Notes: generated from the letters alone by a model not told the origin. A stretch of DNA of 45,808 bases from Candidatus Helarchaeota archaeon (GCA_013375355.1 JABXJV010000442.1:1-45808), one strand, 5' to 3'; positions 25,255-35,191 are shown, counted from the first letter of the stretch. Made by a program: numbers and translations.

Positions 25255-28200
25255 TTAGACTCTAGATATTTTTTGACTTCGTGCGATAATTAAGGGTCCA
25301 ATTATTTCGTGAAGGATCTTTACTATTCCAGTTTGTTGGCTGACAATAGCGACTTGAGTTTTAGGATTTCCAGGTGTATATGGAGCAATCAATACCTCTT
25401 CGGCATCTCTGGCAGCTGCGAACAGATCCATCTCCGGCCGCTGTCTAACCTCTACATTTCCTTGTTCAATAGTGTTGCTACATCTACACGAGCATCTGCA
25501 AGAATTCTGGATGCTGTTTTTACACGAAGAGCTCTTCTTATTGCTTTTATTGCATCAATAGGCAGATCTCTAAAATCTGGAGCTACAACGGTTATGGTAC
25601 TTTTTGTTCTGGCAACCATATCACTCATATATTTTTTTATTCCTTCCTCAGTCACTACAATCCACGTCAATTCACTTTCTTTAGCTAAAATATTAATAGT
25701 TTCAGCCCAAACAGCTCTTAATACTTTTGCACTTTCTAATGCCCGATCCTCAGACTCTCTGAATGTAGTAGCGGAAGAATCATTTGCTGTGACCAATCGT
25801 GTCGTAATTGTTGAGTCAGTTTCTTCAAGTTTAGCGGCCAATTTGTCATTTAAGGTATTAGCATTAAGTTCAAACTCAGATTGATGATCAGTATCTAATT
25901 CCAATATTTGTGTTTCCATAGTGGCGGCATCTGCTTGAAATTCGTTGGCATGCCTCGATATTATCTCATTGTTTTCTTCTCCAGTCGCTTTAGTGTGATC
26001 ATCGATTACTTTTAGATAATTTTCATCAATATCATGCACATCCGTTTTAACACCACCAAATGTGCTAGAAACCGTTTCAGAAACCTTTGCTTGAACATCT
26101 TTTGCCATTGTATCGACTCTATCATTATCGTTTGTGACAAAATTTTGGTTATCTTGTTTCATATTAGCAGTAATATCGTCTATACTCTTGAATTTGTCCT
26201 GCTTATTATCTTCAATCTTAGTTTTATGAGATGATAATAAATCCGATAGATTTGCAACAGAACTTTCTCGAATTGCGTGTGATTGGGTCTCTAAATTTGC
26301 AATTCTTTCATCCAAACCTTTATAGAACTCTTCCCGCATAGTATCTATTTCATTTCTATAAGTATCTATTCGTTCGTCTAATGTTTCTGAAAGAGTCTTC
26401 TCCAAATCGGCTGTATCACTTCGTAATCTGATTATTTGTTCATTAATTTTTTCCAGAAATCTTTCACGTACTTCATCCAAAATATCCTTAAATCTTAGGA
26501 CTAATGAATCAGTACCATCTTTAATATTATCTTTTAACTGATAAAAATCAGCCTCAAGAGACTCAGTCCGCTCAGCAATTTTATCTGCTATACCTTGACC
26601 AAATGCAGATGCATTTTGATTGAACCAGTCAATATTTGTATTTAATGATGCTTCTAAACTTTGTTTTAAAGAATCATTCTTTGCTTGTATCTCACTATTA
26701 TATTCACTTATTGTGTTTGCTAAAGTATCTTTAAAAGTATTAAACCAGTTTTCCAAAGCATCAATTACGGTTTTCTGATGGTCTTTCATTTCACTTTCAA
26801 GTGTAGAATCAATTTCATTCAATTTATCTTTTTGAGACTTTGTGATATCCTTTAATTTTAGAGAATCTTTAAAGTCTTTTATTTCTGAAACCGAATTAGT
26901 GATTTTATCTTTTAAAGATTCTGCTTCTTCTCCTAACCTTGATTTAAATGTATTTGCGGAGTCAGTTATTCCTTTAATCCATTTTTGTCCTGCATCTACA
27001 TAACCTTTTTCCCATTCCTCAATTTCAGATGTAACATCTTTGATATTTTGAGATAAATTCTTATGCTTATTTTTCACATACTCCTTGGTCTCGTTTTTTA
27101 ATTCGTCAATTAATTTAGATGTTTCAGAACCCGTCGATTTTTCTAGATCTGATAAACTTTTTTGTAAATCTGAGATTTTATCATCTATACCTGAATTGAA
27201 TTCATTTTGCAAGCTTGAAACTTCTGATTTCATATTTCCAAGCCTTTCATCTACATTATTTGTTAAAATTTGTTCTAATTCAGTTGTACCTTTCAATTCC
27301 TCAACTTGGGAGACAACTTTTTCTGAAAAATTATTTCTTATCTCATCTAACATTTTACGGAATCTTTTAATTAGATCACCTGTGATTCCAGTGATGTTAT
27401 CTTTAAATTGACTGAAAGTATCTTCTTGGTTAATAATTTCGTCACCAAATGTATTTGCCGCTCGTTCCCTCATTACGGCAGCCCTATCCTTAAACCAATC
27501 AAAATTCTTTTCTTGAGAATCCTTTATTTCTCCTTTTAATTCTGAATCTTTTTCTTTAACTCCGTCAATTTCTTTAACACATGTGTCCTTTAATTTTATT
27601 TCTAAATCTGTTAGCCAATTATCGTAGTCTGCATAAGTAACATTTTGAAATTTGTTTGTGTTGTCTTTAACTCCTGAAACATAATTGTCAAAGGTCTTAT
27701 TAATATTATTATTCAGTTCATCTAGTGACTCTCTATGATTTGCAGCAGCATTATTATGAATCGCTTTTACTTCTTCTGTTAGAACATCGAATCTTGTATC
27801 AAGAGTATTTGAAAGAGTATTTTCATATTCATTAACTGAATCGTGATGATCTTGAATTTTTTGATTGTATGATGCAGTGATCTCTTCTTTTTTCTTGGCT
27901 ACTTCTTCCTGTAATGAAGTGATATGATCAGCTATTGTTTTTGAAACAGCATCATTAGTTTTGATTGTTTCTTCGTTAAATTTTCCAATTTGAGTATTTA
28001 CAGCTGATGCAACATCTTCTTTTAATTGTAGAACTTCTTTTTTCAAAGTTTCTATGTGCCCTTTAATATTTTTATCTAATTCTGTTCGATAATTCGCTAT
28101 CGTATTTTGAAATGTGTCAAGGTAACCTGTAAATGCACTCCATGGAACTACAGGCATGTATCTTGGGAGTCCTTTTATTGGCTCGGGAATTTCAATAGCT

Positions 28201-28391
28201 AAACCTTTTTCTATAAACCTCTTTAATGCTTTTTCAGCATCCTCTAATGATATATTTGCAAGACCGGCAATTCTACTAACAGTAACATATCCACGGGCAT
28301 ATAATCCAATAAAGGCACGTGCTTCATCTTCTGATAAACCTAAACTGTCTTCAATTATCTTTACCATATTTGGTTTCTCATCTATTGACAT
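25255..28391 (-). CDS. giant coiled-coil protein with TrmB-like N-terminal winged helix and C-terminal sensor domain (frameshift near end)
   Basis: Residues 10-75 are a TrmB-type winged helix (LSEDEARAFIGLYARGYVTV, then AEKALKRFIEKGLAIEI). About 800 residues of coiled coil follow, with repeated units such as ERTESLEADFYQLKDNIKDG and an FKD-like motif. The end is a TrmB-like sensor domain (ITVVAPDFRDLPIDAIKAI). The frame stops at 25452, but a neighbouring frame continues the domain (GNVEVRQRPEMDLFAAARDA to IIARSQKISRV) with stop at 25255; one extra base near 25445-25460 joins them. I start at ATG 28391, behind GGTGACGAA, not the GTG nine bases up. Long spacing between DNA-binding and sensor ends is unusual for TrmB. 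It follows the ATPase gene by 12 bases. Confidence 0.8.
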
Positions 28392-28403
28392 TTTCGTCAC
28401 CTA

Positions 28404-30272
28404 CTATTCAAATTTAATTGCAAATGTATCCGTTAATTTTTCTTGAAATTTATTTTGCTTAGCTGTTTGAAATTTTTTCAAAGAATCATTGTATATACTT
28501 GAAGCTTCATCCGTTTGATCATTTTCAAGAAATATGTTGATTAAACGCGAATAAAATTGCCAAGCATAATAATATTCATTTTTCTCAAAAAATGCATTTG
28601 CAGCCTCATTTAATAAATCAATTGCTTTCTGTTCTTCTCCTAATACGCTATATGTTCGTTCAGCGCGAGTAAAATTAGCTCTAGCTAAGGGGAAATCTCC
28701 CTCATTTAAACTTTGTTTAGCTTTATTTGCACTATTCTCAGCAATTTCATAATTTAATTCATTAATTGTCTCTGTTTCGCCGAGTCTTTCGTAAATTTCG
28801 ACAGCTTTTATCAATAAATTTCTAGAATAATCTCCTTTATCTTTTTCCTTATAGTTCATTGCTGCTTCTTTGAAAAGAGATGCAGCTTTTTCTATTTCAT
28901 TGACTTTTAAAAAAGAATCACTAGAAAGAACATAAAATTTAAAAGCTTCGGCATAATAGTCGTAATTCAAAGAAGAATTTGCTATTCTTTCGTAACCTCT
29001 AGCTATTGATTCCACAGGTTTTATTAAACCAGCGGATATAGAATCTGCTCTTAAATTTTCCAACTCATTAAATAAGTTTTCGTCTATAACTCGTCCATTT
29101 TCTGCATCAAATGCAGCAATGTTAATTAGTGTTCTAGCTTGGGCCGTTATGGCAATATCTCCAAAACTATCTCTGAGAAATTCCCAAAAAGAAGTCATAT
29201 TAATGAAATAAGTTTCTCCTTCATTTGCCACATAACCTTTTTGTGATAATTTATCTAAAGTACTGATTAGTTCATCTCGCCCGATTTGGGTGGCACGTTC
29301 TATCATTCCCAAATCTGAAAAATTCGCGGGTTCCATTGCAAAAGCGTGTAGTATCTTTCTCTCATTATCTGAAAGTCCAGATAATTCACGAGCAAACCCA
29401 TCCTTAATTACTCCTTCACTATTTTTCCAAGATTCGACGCTTAGTTCGCCCTGACCCTCATTTTCTTCAATAAGAGTGTTTGCATTGTAAATGATAAATT
29501 GTGGAATTCCTTGTGAGTTTTCAAAAATTTTATTCTTAACTTCATCATCTAATAAAATTCCAGATACTTTTTGTCTTTTTGCTAGTAATTGTGCAGATAG
29601 TGCAGAATTTAATTTAGGAAGACCGATTTCCTCAAAATTATTTAAAGAATATTTAATCTTGGGTGCGTATCTCTCCTCTCCAATTAATGCAAACATAATT
29701 GGAATTCTAGGTTGCTTGGGTGTTTCTTCTTCAAACTTTTTACTAAATAAGTTAAATAAATCAAATGCAAAATCGTATCCTTGATAAATAAATCTCTCAG
29801 CATTATCTATAAAAACTGCAATACCTTTTTTATATTTCTTCGGAATCTCCTTTCCCATTTTTCCTGCAAATTTCATGAATTTTTTTTTGAATTCAGGTAA
29901 ATATTTGGGATTTGCACTGATTTCATAGGATCTTTTAATAAGTGGGCAATTTTTTCCAAGTTTCTTTTTTGCACCTTTTTTTGGCGGTTTTTTAGGCTTG
30001 AAAATGCCTTTGATTTCTGGTCCTAATTCATCAAAAAATGCCTCAGTTTCTATTAATGGAACAGGCTTATCAATTACTAGAAAGCCTTCTTTTTTTGCTA
30101 TATCAATTAGAATTTTTCTTAGACTCGTTTTTCCAATACCGGGTCTTCCATGAATGAATACCGATTTTTTAATATCACCTTGTAATAACTTTGTAAATTC
30201 TTCTATCACACGCTCTCTTCCAACAAAAAGATCTGAAGAGCATGGCTCATAAAAGTTAAATCCTTTTACCAT
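28404..30272 (-). CDS. P-loop ATPase (AAA/STAND-like) with winged helix and helical-repeat tail
   Basis: The N-terminal AAA-type ATPase is like those of the MalT/ORC-related STAND group. The Walker A motif is HGRPGIGKTS (41-50), Walker B is IAVFIDNAERF near residue 170, and a sensor-like strand is PIMFALIGEERY. A small winged helix follows (LSDNERKILHAFAMEPANFS, LDKLSQKGYVANEGETYFI). From about residue 400 the protein consists of helix pairs rich in A, E and Y, such as YYAEAFKFYVLSSDSFLKV, resembling TPR repeats used for protein binding. It lies directly upstream of the giant TrmB-like gene, suggesting a two-component sensory complex (inference). Confidence 0.8.
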   Translation of the reverse strand: MVKGFNFYEPCSSDLFVGRERVIEEFTKLLQGDIKKSVFIHGRPGIGKTSLRKILIDIAKKEGFLVIDKPVPLIETEAFFDELGPEIKGIFKPKKPPKKGAKKKLGKNCPLIKRSYEISANPKYLPEFKKKFMKFAGKMGKEIPKKYKKGIAVFIDNAERFIYQGYDFAFDLFNLFSKKFEEETPKQPRIPIMFALIGEERYAPKIKYSLNNFEEIGLPKLNSALSAQLLAKRQKVSGILLDDEVKNKIFENSQGIPQFIIYNANTLIEENEGQGELSVESWKNSEGVIKDGFARELSGLSDNERKILHAFAMEPANFSDLGMIERATQIGRDELISTLDKLSQKGYVANEGETYFINMTSFWEFLRDSFGDIAITAQARTLINIAAFDAENGRVIDENLFNELENLRADSISAGLIKPVESIARGYERIANSSLNYDYYAEAFKFYVLSSDSFLKVNEIEKAASLFKEAAMNYKEKDKGDYSRNLLIKAVEIYERLGETETINELNYEIAENSANKAKQSLNEGDFPLARANFTRAERTYSVLGEEQKAIDLLNEAANAFFEKNEYYYAWQFYSRLINIFLENDQTDEASSIYNDSLKKFQTAKQNKFQEKLTDTFAIKFE

Positions 30273-30471
30273 TTTTTTATATCACCTTTTTTCGCCTTTC
30301 TTCATAGGTTTTTTTGATCCCCTATCAATCTAATATTAGTATTTTATGTTTATTTTTCATTGAAGTTAGTTTAATCTTAATTATTTATAACTCTTTTCAT
30401 TTTAGAACTTCAATCGAAATTGTAATAGGTTTATTTAATTTCAAGAGGGGTTAGAATTTTTATTTAGAATT

Positions 30472-30515
30472 AAATTTCATCAAATATATTTTTTGTCCCT
30501 ATCTAGATGAAATTT
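30472..30515. repeat. 10-base inverted repeat, terminator-like
   Basis: AAATTTCATC (30472-30481) and GATGAAATTT (30506-30515) are perfect complements with a 24-base loop. They start just after the stop of the minus-strand small basic gene. No T run follows in the minus direction, so termination or RNA processing is only possible. Confidence 0.4.
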
Positions 30516-30518
30516 TTA

Positions 30519-30887
30519 TCATTTCTTCTTTTTTTTGTATTTTCTTTTCTTTTTAACAGATTTTTTGGGTTTTGCAAGTTTAACTTTTTTAATTATCTTG
30601 GGAAGCTCTTTTTTTATTTCAGATAATATTTCTTCTTTAAAATTCGTCTTAAAAAGGTTGAAAACTTCTTTTAATGAGTTTATTTGACTTTTTGTAAAAT
30701 CATCTAATTTTGAAATATCAGCATCAGGATGAAAAATTAATCTTAGATATTCGTCAATTTCCGATCGAATGCCTTCAACAGCTTCAGATATTAATTCATC
30801 AACTAAATTACTAGATACTTGATAAATTTCTTCCTTAGTTTCCTCTGAAAGTGATCCTTTTGGATTTTTACTACTATCATTATCCAA
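30519..30887 (-). CDS. small protein with lysine-rich tail
   Basis: Unrecognised 122-residue protein. Residues 15-95 are predicted helical and amphipathic (ETKEEIYQVSSNLVDELISE, LRLIFHPDADIS). The last 30 residues are almost all lysine with a few prolines (KPKKSVKKKRKYKKKKK), a strongly basic tail that could bind nucleic acid or acidic membrane. It lies 12 bases after the V4R-like gene and is probably cotranscribed with the two V4R-like genes. It resembles other Asgard proteins with K-rich ends, such as the gelsolin-like gene here. Confidence 0.65.
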   Translation of the reverse strand: MDNDSSKNPKGSLSEETKEEIYQVSSNLVDELISEAVEGIRSEIDEYLRLIFHPDADISKLDDFTKSQINSLKEVFNLFKTNFKEEILSEIKKELPKIIKKVKLAKPKKSVKKKRKYKKKKK

Positions 30888-30899
30888 TTTAACTAACCC

Positions 30900-31472
30900 T
30901 CAAGCTATTTTATACATATTGAACTTTAACTTAAATAAGGGTTGTCCATATAATTGACATCCAATTTCTCTTGCTTCAATTTTATAAGGTTGTTTGTGTA
31001 GCGCCATAATGTAATTTGTAGCACCTTCTAACATTGATAATAGTACACATGCATAACCGTCTTTATGTTTTTTTAATTTTTCTAGTGGCAAAGTATTGAA
31101 ATAGGATTCTTTATCCAATCCTGAACATAATGGGCACTTTTTAATTTTAATAATTATACCTTGTGAATCTGTTGTATTATTTTCAATAGTCTCATGCTCA
31201 AATTCGATTTGTTGACCAAAAACAACATACCATATTAAAGTTATTGTATTAACTAGGTCTCCTGGTTTTGGTTTAATTAATTTTAATAATGTTTTGTGCT
31301 GTTTACAACTAGTTTCGGCAGCAATCGTACCTAATCTTTTTAATATTGGTAACGGATCTTCAAATTCTTGTGTAATTTTAAGTGCTATTTCTCGATAAAG
31401 TAAGACAAAAAATAAATTTTCGATATTTCGACTAAATTGTTTTATTATTTTTGCAGTTGTTCCTATAGACAT
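30900..31472 (-). CDS. V4R/TRAPP(Bet3)-like protein
   Basis: 190 residues with the pattern of the V4R/Bet3 superfamily. An N-terminal helix bundle (ILKRLGTIAAETSCKQHKTL) leads into KIKKCPLCSG, then the helix YACVLLSMLEGATNYIMALH, and the closing EIGCQLYGQPLFKLKF, where V4R domains carry G-x-x-x-C-x-F. The CPLC pair is a likely metal or structural site. In eukaryotes Bet3-like subunits build the TRAPP tethering complex; archaeal V4R proteins bind hydrocarbons or metals. ATG has GAGG seven bases before it, and the start lies directly after the stop of a related gene. Assignment is by pattern only. Confidence 0.6.
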   Translation of the reverse strand: MSIGTTAKIIKQFSRNIENLFFVLLYREIALKITQEFEDPLPILKRLGTIAAETSCKQHKTLLKLIKPKPGDLVNTITLIWYVVFGQQIEFEHETIENNTTDSQGIIIKIKKCPLCSGLDKESYFNTLPLEKLKKHKDGYACVLLSMLEGATNYIMALHKQPYKIEAREIGCQLYGQPLFKLKFNMYKIA

Positions 31473-31976
31473 TTAAGAACCTCTTAAAGTGTATTGATGA
31501 ACACATTTTTTATTTCCAAATGTTTTACTCGATACTACCTTACCACTTAAATTATCTAAGTTATTATCTTTGAAATATTTTTCAATTACACCTAGAATTA
31601 TGTTACAACCTGCAATCCCTATGTCAGGTCTTTCGTATTTGCAAAATGGACAATTTTTCTGAGTTACTTGGATGGTTTGGTTTTGTAGATTGACTTTAAC
31701 TTTTTTATAAAAAATAAATTCATAAATCTCTTTTAAAATAATATTTAGTTCCTTACCTTTAGGTTTCCAAAATTTAAAGTAATTTTCAGCTATATTGCTT
31801 CCCATTTTCTTTAAAGTACTTAAAATTAGTTCATTATTATAGTTTTTTTCATTCCTCAATACTAAAATTAATTCATAAATAGCATTTCTAAACTGATTTA
31901 TTGCTACACTTCCACCAATTAAATTTTCATCAATTGGCAATAACGTATCCTCATTTATAATTAAAACTTTAAGCAA
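31473..31976 (-). CDS. V4R/TRAPP(Bet3)-like protein, paralogue of its neighbour
   Basis: 167 residues with the same plan as the following gene: helical N-terminal half (ELILSTLKKMGSNIAENYFK), KNCPFCKYERPDIGIAGCNI in place of the CPLC segment, and the ending SKTFGNKKCVHQYTL, typical of the V4R G-x-x-x-C-x-y-x-l close. The pair may form a heterodimer, as Bet3-like proteins do in TRAPP (inference). Identity between the two is low, so the duplication is old. It is the first gene of a three-gene minus-strand set, with divergent GalT about 140 bases away. Confidence 0.6.
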   Translation of the reverse strand: MLKVLIINEDTLLPIDENLIGGSVAINQFRNAIYELILVLRNEKNYNNELILSTLKKMGSNIAENYFKFWKPKGKELNIILKEIYEFIFYKKVKVNLQNQTIQVTQKNCPFCKYERPDIGIAGCNIILGVIEKYFKDNNLDNLSGKVVSSKTFGNKKCVHQYTLRGS

Positions 31977-32120
31977 TTATTGTTCTTTAGAATTAAATGA
32001 TTTACCCTTAAATTATTCTATTTCATAACTAATAAAAAAGGTAAAATAGAAATTATGATATTTTAAACCTTTAATTAAATTTCTAAAAATATTAAAATTA
32101 TTAAAAACAAGGTGCTAGAA

Positions 32121-33074
32121 ATGGGCGAATTACGCTGGAACCCAATACTTAATGAATGGATAATAGTAGCTGGACATCGCCAAAAAAGACCACAACTCCC
32201 TGAAGATTTTTGTCCTTTTTGCCCGGGTGCTCCAGAAGTTCCAACATCCAATTGGGAAGTCAAGTTTTTACCAAATAAATTTGCTTCTTTAAGAATGGAC
32301 CCTCCAGATCCTATGTCCAAAAATGAATCATTATTCCAAGTAAAACCTGCAAAAGGACAATGTGAGATAATTTTATACACTCCTGAACACAATACGACTC
32401 TTGGAAAATTACCAGTAGAACATATTCATACATTAATTGATTTTTGGGCAGAGCGATATGAAATAATTGGATCTCAAGATTTTATTAAATATGTTCTAAT
32501 TTTTGAGAATAGAGGACGAGAAATTGGGGTTTCATTAGACCATCCTCATGGACAAATTTACAGTTTTGGATTTATTCCACCAAAAATTCAACAGGAATTA
32601 AAAAGTAGTAATGAATATTCCCAAAAAAATAATAGATGTCTCTTTTGCGAAATTGTTGATAGGGAAGTAAAAGATGGAAGTAGAACAGTTCTTGAAAATT
32701 CAGAGATTATATGTTTTGTCCCTTTTTATGCCACTTGGCCATATGGAGTTCATATTTATCCCAAAAGACATGTTCAAAGTTTGTTGGATATGAATAAATC
32801 AGAAAGAAGAAATCTAGCACAAATCTTAAAAGAAATTCTTTTAAAATACGATAAACTATTTGATATACCACTTCCATATGAAATGATTTTCCATCAACAA
32901 CCCTCAGATAATAAAAAATATCCCAATTATCATTTTCATATTGAATTTTATATTATACATAGAGCTAGAAATAAGATAAAACACCTTGGTGGTTGTGAAC
33001 AAGGGGGAGGAGTTTTCGTAAATCCGACAACTCCAGAAGAAACTGCTGAAGAATTACGCGAAATTAAAGTTTAA
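32121..33074 (+). CDS. galT: galactose-1-phosphate uridylyltransferase
   Basis: GalT moves UMP between glucose-1-phosphate and galactose-1-phosphate. The active-site HPHGQ lies near residue 155 in LDHPHGQIYSFG. A zinc CPFC pair sits near residue 31, and a second CLFCEI pair follows the active site. The C-terminal HFHIEFY holds the partner His residues. Length is 317 residues from ATG 32121, which follows GGTG by six bases; a GTG nine bases up overlaps that ribosome site and was not used. It is probably cytoplasmic, for sugar-nucleotide supply to glycosylation. The neighbours do not encode GalK or GalE. Confidence 0.92.
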   Translation: MGELRWNPILNEWIIVAGHRQKRPQLPEDFCPFCPGAPEVPTSNWEVKFLPNKFASLRMDPPDPMSKNESLFQVKPAKGQCEIILYTPEHNTTLGKLPVEHIHTLIDFWAERYEIIGSQDFIKYVLIFENRGREIGVSLDHPHGQIYSFGFIPPKIQQELKSSNEYSQKNNRCLFCEIVDREVKDGSRTVLENSEIICFVPFYATWPYGVHIYPKRHVQSLLDMNKSERRNLAQILKEILLKYDKLFDIPLPYEMIFHQQPSDNKKYPNYHFHIEFYIIHRARNKIKHLGGCEQGGGVFVNPTTPEETAEELREIKV

Positions 33075-33169
33075 TTTTTATTATATTCCTGCAAATTTCT
33101 GTAATTCGAAAATTTGACCCTAACTTCATAATTTATCCCTCTAGATGAGAAATAATTAATTATGGGGGT

Positions 33170-33180
33170 ATATATATTTA
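33170..33180 (+). promoter_or_regulatory. candidate TATA box ahead of the iron-sulfur cassette
   Basis: TATATATATTT stands about 65-75 bases before the TTG start at 33244. This fits transcription start near 33200 and a short leader containing GGTG at 33233-33236. The match is good but AT-rich surroundings weaken it. Confidence 0.35.
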
Positions 33181-33243
33181 TTCAAAATCTCTTAAAATTA
33201 AACTAAGTTTATATTTGAAACCGAAAAATAAAGGTGCATAAAT

Positions 33244-34089
33244 TTGTGTGAAATTTGTTTAAAACACGGTACTGGTAAATATTGGTTTAAATGGGCTAGT
33301 CGTTACGCCAGAGAAATGTATTTCAGAAAAAGAACAGAAAAAAGGACAAAAAAAGCTGGAAGTTTAGAGGGTCAAGTTGCAGCTTTAGCTCTTCAAGCTA
33401 TGGAAGCCAAAAATTTGAGACCTAAAAAATACCCAGAATTAATTAAGAAAGCAAACCGCCTCACTCGTGAAACACATGGAGGACAGGTCCTTACTCTAGA
33501 AGATGCTGAGACTTTAATTGATTTAGCACATCCAATTGCGTTTATAGCATGCGATTGTCGCCGATCTAAATATGGTTTTATTGAAAAAGATAGATCACGA
33601 ATGACTTGTTTAGGTCTAGGGATAGGTATGTATCGATGGGAACAATTTCCTGCTCGATATGTTGCGGGTGCAGAATTTGTTTCTGATAAAGAGGCTAAGG
33701 AATGGCTTCAAAAATGGAATAAAAAAGGATTAGTTCAAACATTAATGACTTTTGGAATGAGGGAAGGTGCTCCATACATCGGAGGACTTTGTAATTGTTC
33801 TTATGCTGACTGTTTATCTATTAGATGGCGATTAGACTATGGTTTCAAACAATTGCTAAAAGGTGAGAGAGTAGCAATTTTGGACCTGGGAAAATGTAAA
33901 GGATGTTTTAAATGTATAACTAGATGTCAATTCGGAGCTATTACTGCTGATGTTCGTCAAGAAAAAGCGCACGTTGATATGATGAAATGTTTCGGCTGTG
34001 GTCTTTGCGAAAACTCATGCCCAGAAAATGCAATTGAACTAGTGGATAGACAAAAATTTGAAGTTTTAACTCATCCATCATCATTTTAG
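33244..34089 (+). CDS. Cys-rich 4Fe-4S protein, cassette copy A
   Basis: An N-terminal MCEICLKHGTGKYWFKWASR unit (C2, C5) is followed by a helical domain containing C103 and C105 (ACDCRR), C122, and C183, C185 and C190 (GLCNCSYADC). The C-terminal part is a two-cluster ferredoxin: C218, C221, C224 and C228 (CKGCFKCITRC), then C249, C252, C255 and C259 (CFGCGLCENSCP). The Cys residues before residue 200 exceed what a ferredoxin needs and are conserved in the second copy, so an additional metal site is likely. Start is TTG, seven bases after GGTG. It is followed by a small ferredoxin and a Cys-containing partner. Electron transfer role inferred; reaction unknown. Confidence 0.75.
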   Translation: MCEICLKHGTGKYWFKWASRYAREMYFRKRTEKRTKKAGSLEGQVAALALQAMEAKNLRPKKYPELIKKANRLTRETHGGQVLTLEDAETLIDLAHPIAFIACDCRRSKYGFIEKDRSRMTCLGLGIGMYRWEQFPARYVAGAEFVSDKEAKEWLQKWNKKGLVQTLMTFGMREGAPYIGGLCNCSYADCLSIRWRLDYGFKQLLKGERVAILDLGKCKGCFKCITRCQFGAITADVRQEKAHVDMMKCFGCGLCENSCPENAIELVDRQKFEVLTHPSSF

Positions 34090-34106
34090 AATAAAAAGTG
34101 ATAAAA

Positions 34107-34421
34107 ATGATAGAAATCGAAGAACTTCCAAAAGTTAGAATAAAGATTTCAGAAAAAAAGTGCCCCACGCCTTTTGCGTGTCAAAAATGTCTTAATATAT
34201 GCCCCGCAGGAGTATTTATGGTAGTGGCAAACCCGATGAAAACAGTAACTAAGTTTACACCAATTGATGAAAACGAGCCTGGATCTTATATGTTAGTAGC
34301 TCCAATGGCATCAAAATGTATCGGTTGTAATAAATGTATTGATATTTGTCCAAACCAAGCTCTCAAAATTAAATATAAATATCCAGTAGAAGAATCCTCA
34401 GAGGAACCATCAGCAGCATAG
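34107..34421 (+). CDS. small two-cluster ferredoxin, cassette copy A
   Basis: 104 residues. The first motif is KKCPTPFACQKCLNICPAGV: Cys residues spaced C-x5-C-x2-C-x3-CP, longer than the standard x2 between the first two. The second is standard CIGCNKCIDICPNQAL. A hydrophobic edge (GSYMLVAPMASK) lies between them. The end is acidic and alanine-rich. It is an electron carrier, probably serving the larger iron-sulfur protein just upstream; the two genes are 17 bases apart. I use ATG 34107; a GTG nine bases earlier is possible. Confidence 0.8.
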   Translation: MIEIEELPKVRIKISEKKCPTPFACQKCLNICPAGVFMVVANPMKTVTKFTPIDENEPGSYMLVAPMASKCIGCNKCIDICPNQALKIKYKYPVEESSEEPSAA

Positions 34422-34430
34422 GTGTTATAT

Positions 34431-34970
34431 ATGGTAACGAAGTACAATTATAAATTATCAGAAAATTTATTCGTTGCAATTGAAACTGAATTTGATGGTG
34501 AAGCTATAGCCAAAAAATATATTGAAACAAAAGATAAATCAATTTTCAATGATTACGGAAAAAATTGGATGAAAAAAACTCTTGAGTTGGGAAAACAGGA
34601 ACAATATTCAGATCATACTTATGAAATGATTAAGAAAGTGGGAGAAAAAACAGGTCAAGGGTTATTTCCAAGCGGTCCTCAACGATTTATCGAAATATCT
34701 TATCTCTCTGTTCATTTAATGAGCAATGTAAATATTCAAACATCGAATTTATACGAACTCAGTTTTAAGGTCTTAAAGGATCAATGTAAAATCTATAAAA
34801 CTTTGGAATCAGATCTTCCTCCTGAGGAGTTAAAAGACCTCCCCTGTAAAGGAGCTTGTATGGAAGCATTAAAAACCTTATTTGAAGATTTCAAAATCTC
34901 TGTAGACCTCTCGATGCCCCATATGATGCCAGCTGACGGTGAATGTTTCTTTATGGTTAAGAAAAAATAA
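34431..34970 (+). CDS. cassette third protein, copy A (conserved Cys protein)
   Basis: 179 residues from ATG 34431, which follows GGTG by six bases. It is an unrecognised helical protein, homologous to 36336-36911 and 36965-37495. Shared features are a W in GKNWMKKTLELG, a QRFIEISYLSVH segment, the pair DLPCKGACMEALKTL (C-x3-C), a Cys in DQCKIYKTL, and the ending PADGECFFMV. This Cys pattern is kept in all three copies. The C-x-F ending recalls V4R or ATC-hydrolase-like families, but I cannot confirm either. It is cotranscribed with the iron-sulfur genes and may be the substrate-binding or catalytic partner. Confidence 0.65.
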   Translation: MVTKYNYKLSENLFVAIETEFDGEAIAKKYIETKDKSIFNDYGKNWMKKTLELGKQEQYSDHTYEMIKKVGEKTGQGLFPSGPQRFIEISYLSVHLMSNVNIQTSNLYELSFKVLKDQCKIYKTLESDLPPEELKDLPCKGACMEALKTLFEDFKISVDLSMPHMMPADGECFFMVKKK

Positions 34971-35191
34971 AAAATCTAACTTCAGTTCTTATTTTTTTTA
35001 TATTAATTTCATTTTTCTCTAACTTCAGTGAAAAACAAAAAAACACAAATTCTAATTATTTTTGGGTAAATATTTTTATGAAACTACAATCTTAAATTCA
35101 ATTTGAATTATTATTGAAGTTTTTTTAAATTATTAGATATTTTTCATTTTTGATAAAAAATATTAATCAATATGAAAGGTGAAAAGAAAAA

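Noticed and set aside
25309..25884. Plus-strand frame of 191 residues.
   Set aside because: It is antisense to the end of the giant coiled-coil gene; its composition (S, L, R-rich) is that of a shadow frame.
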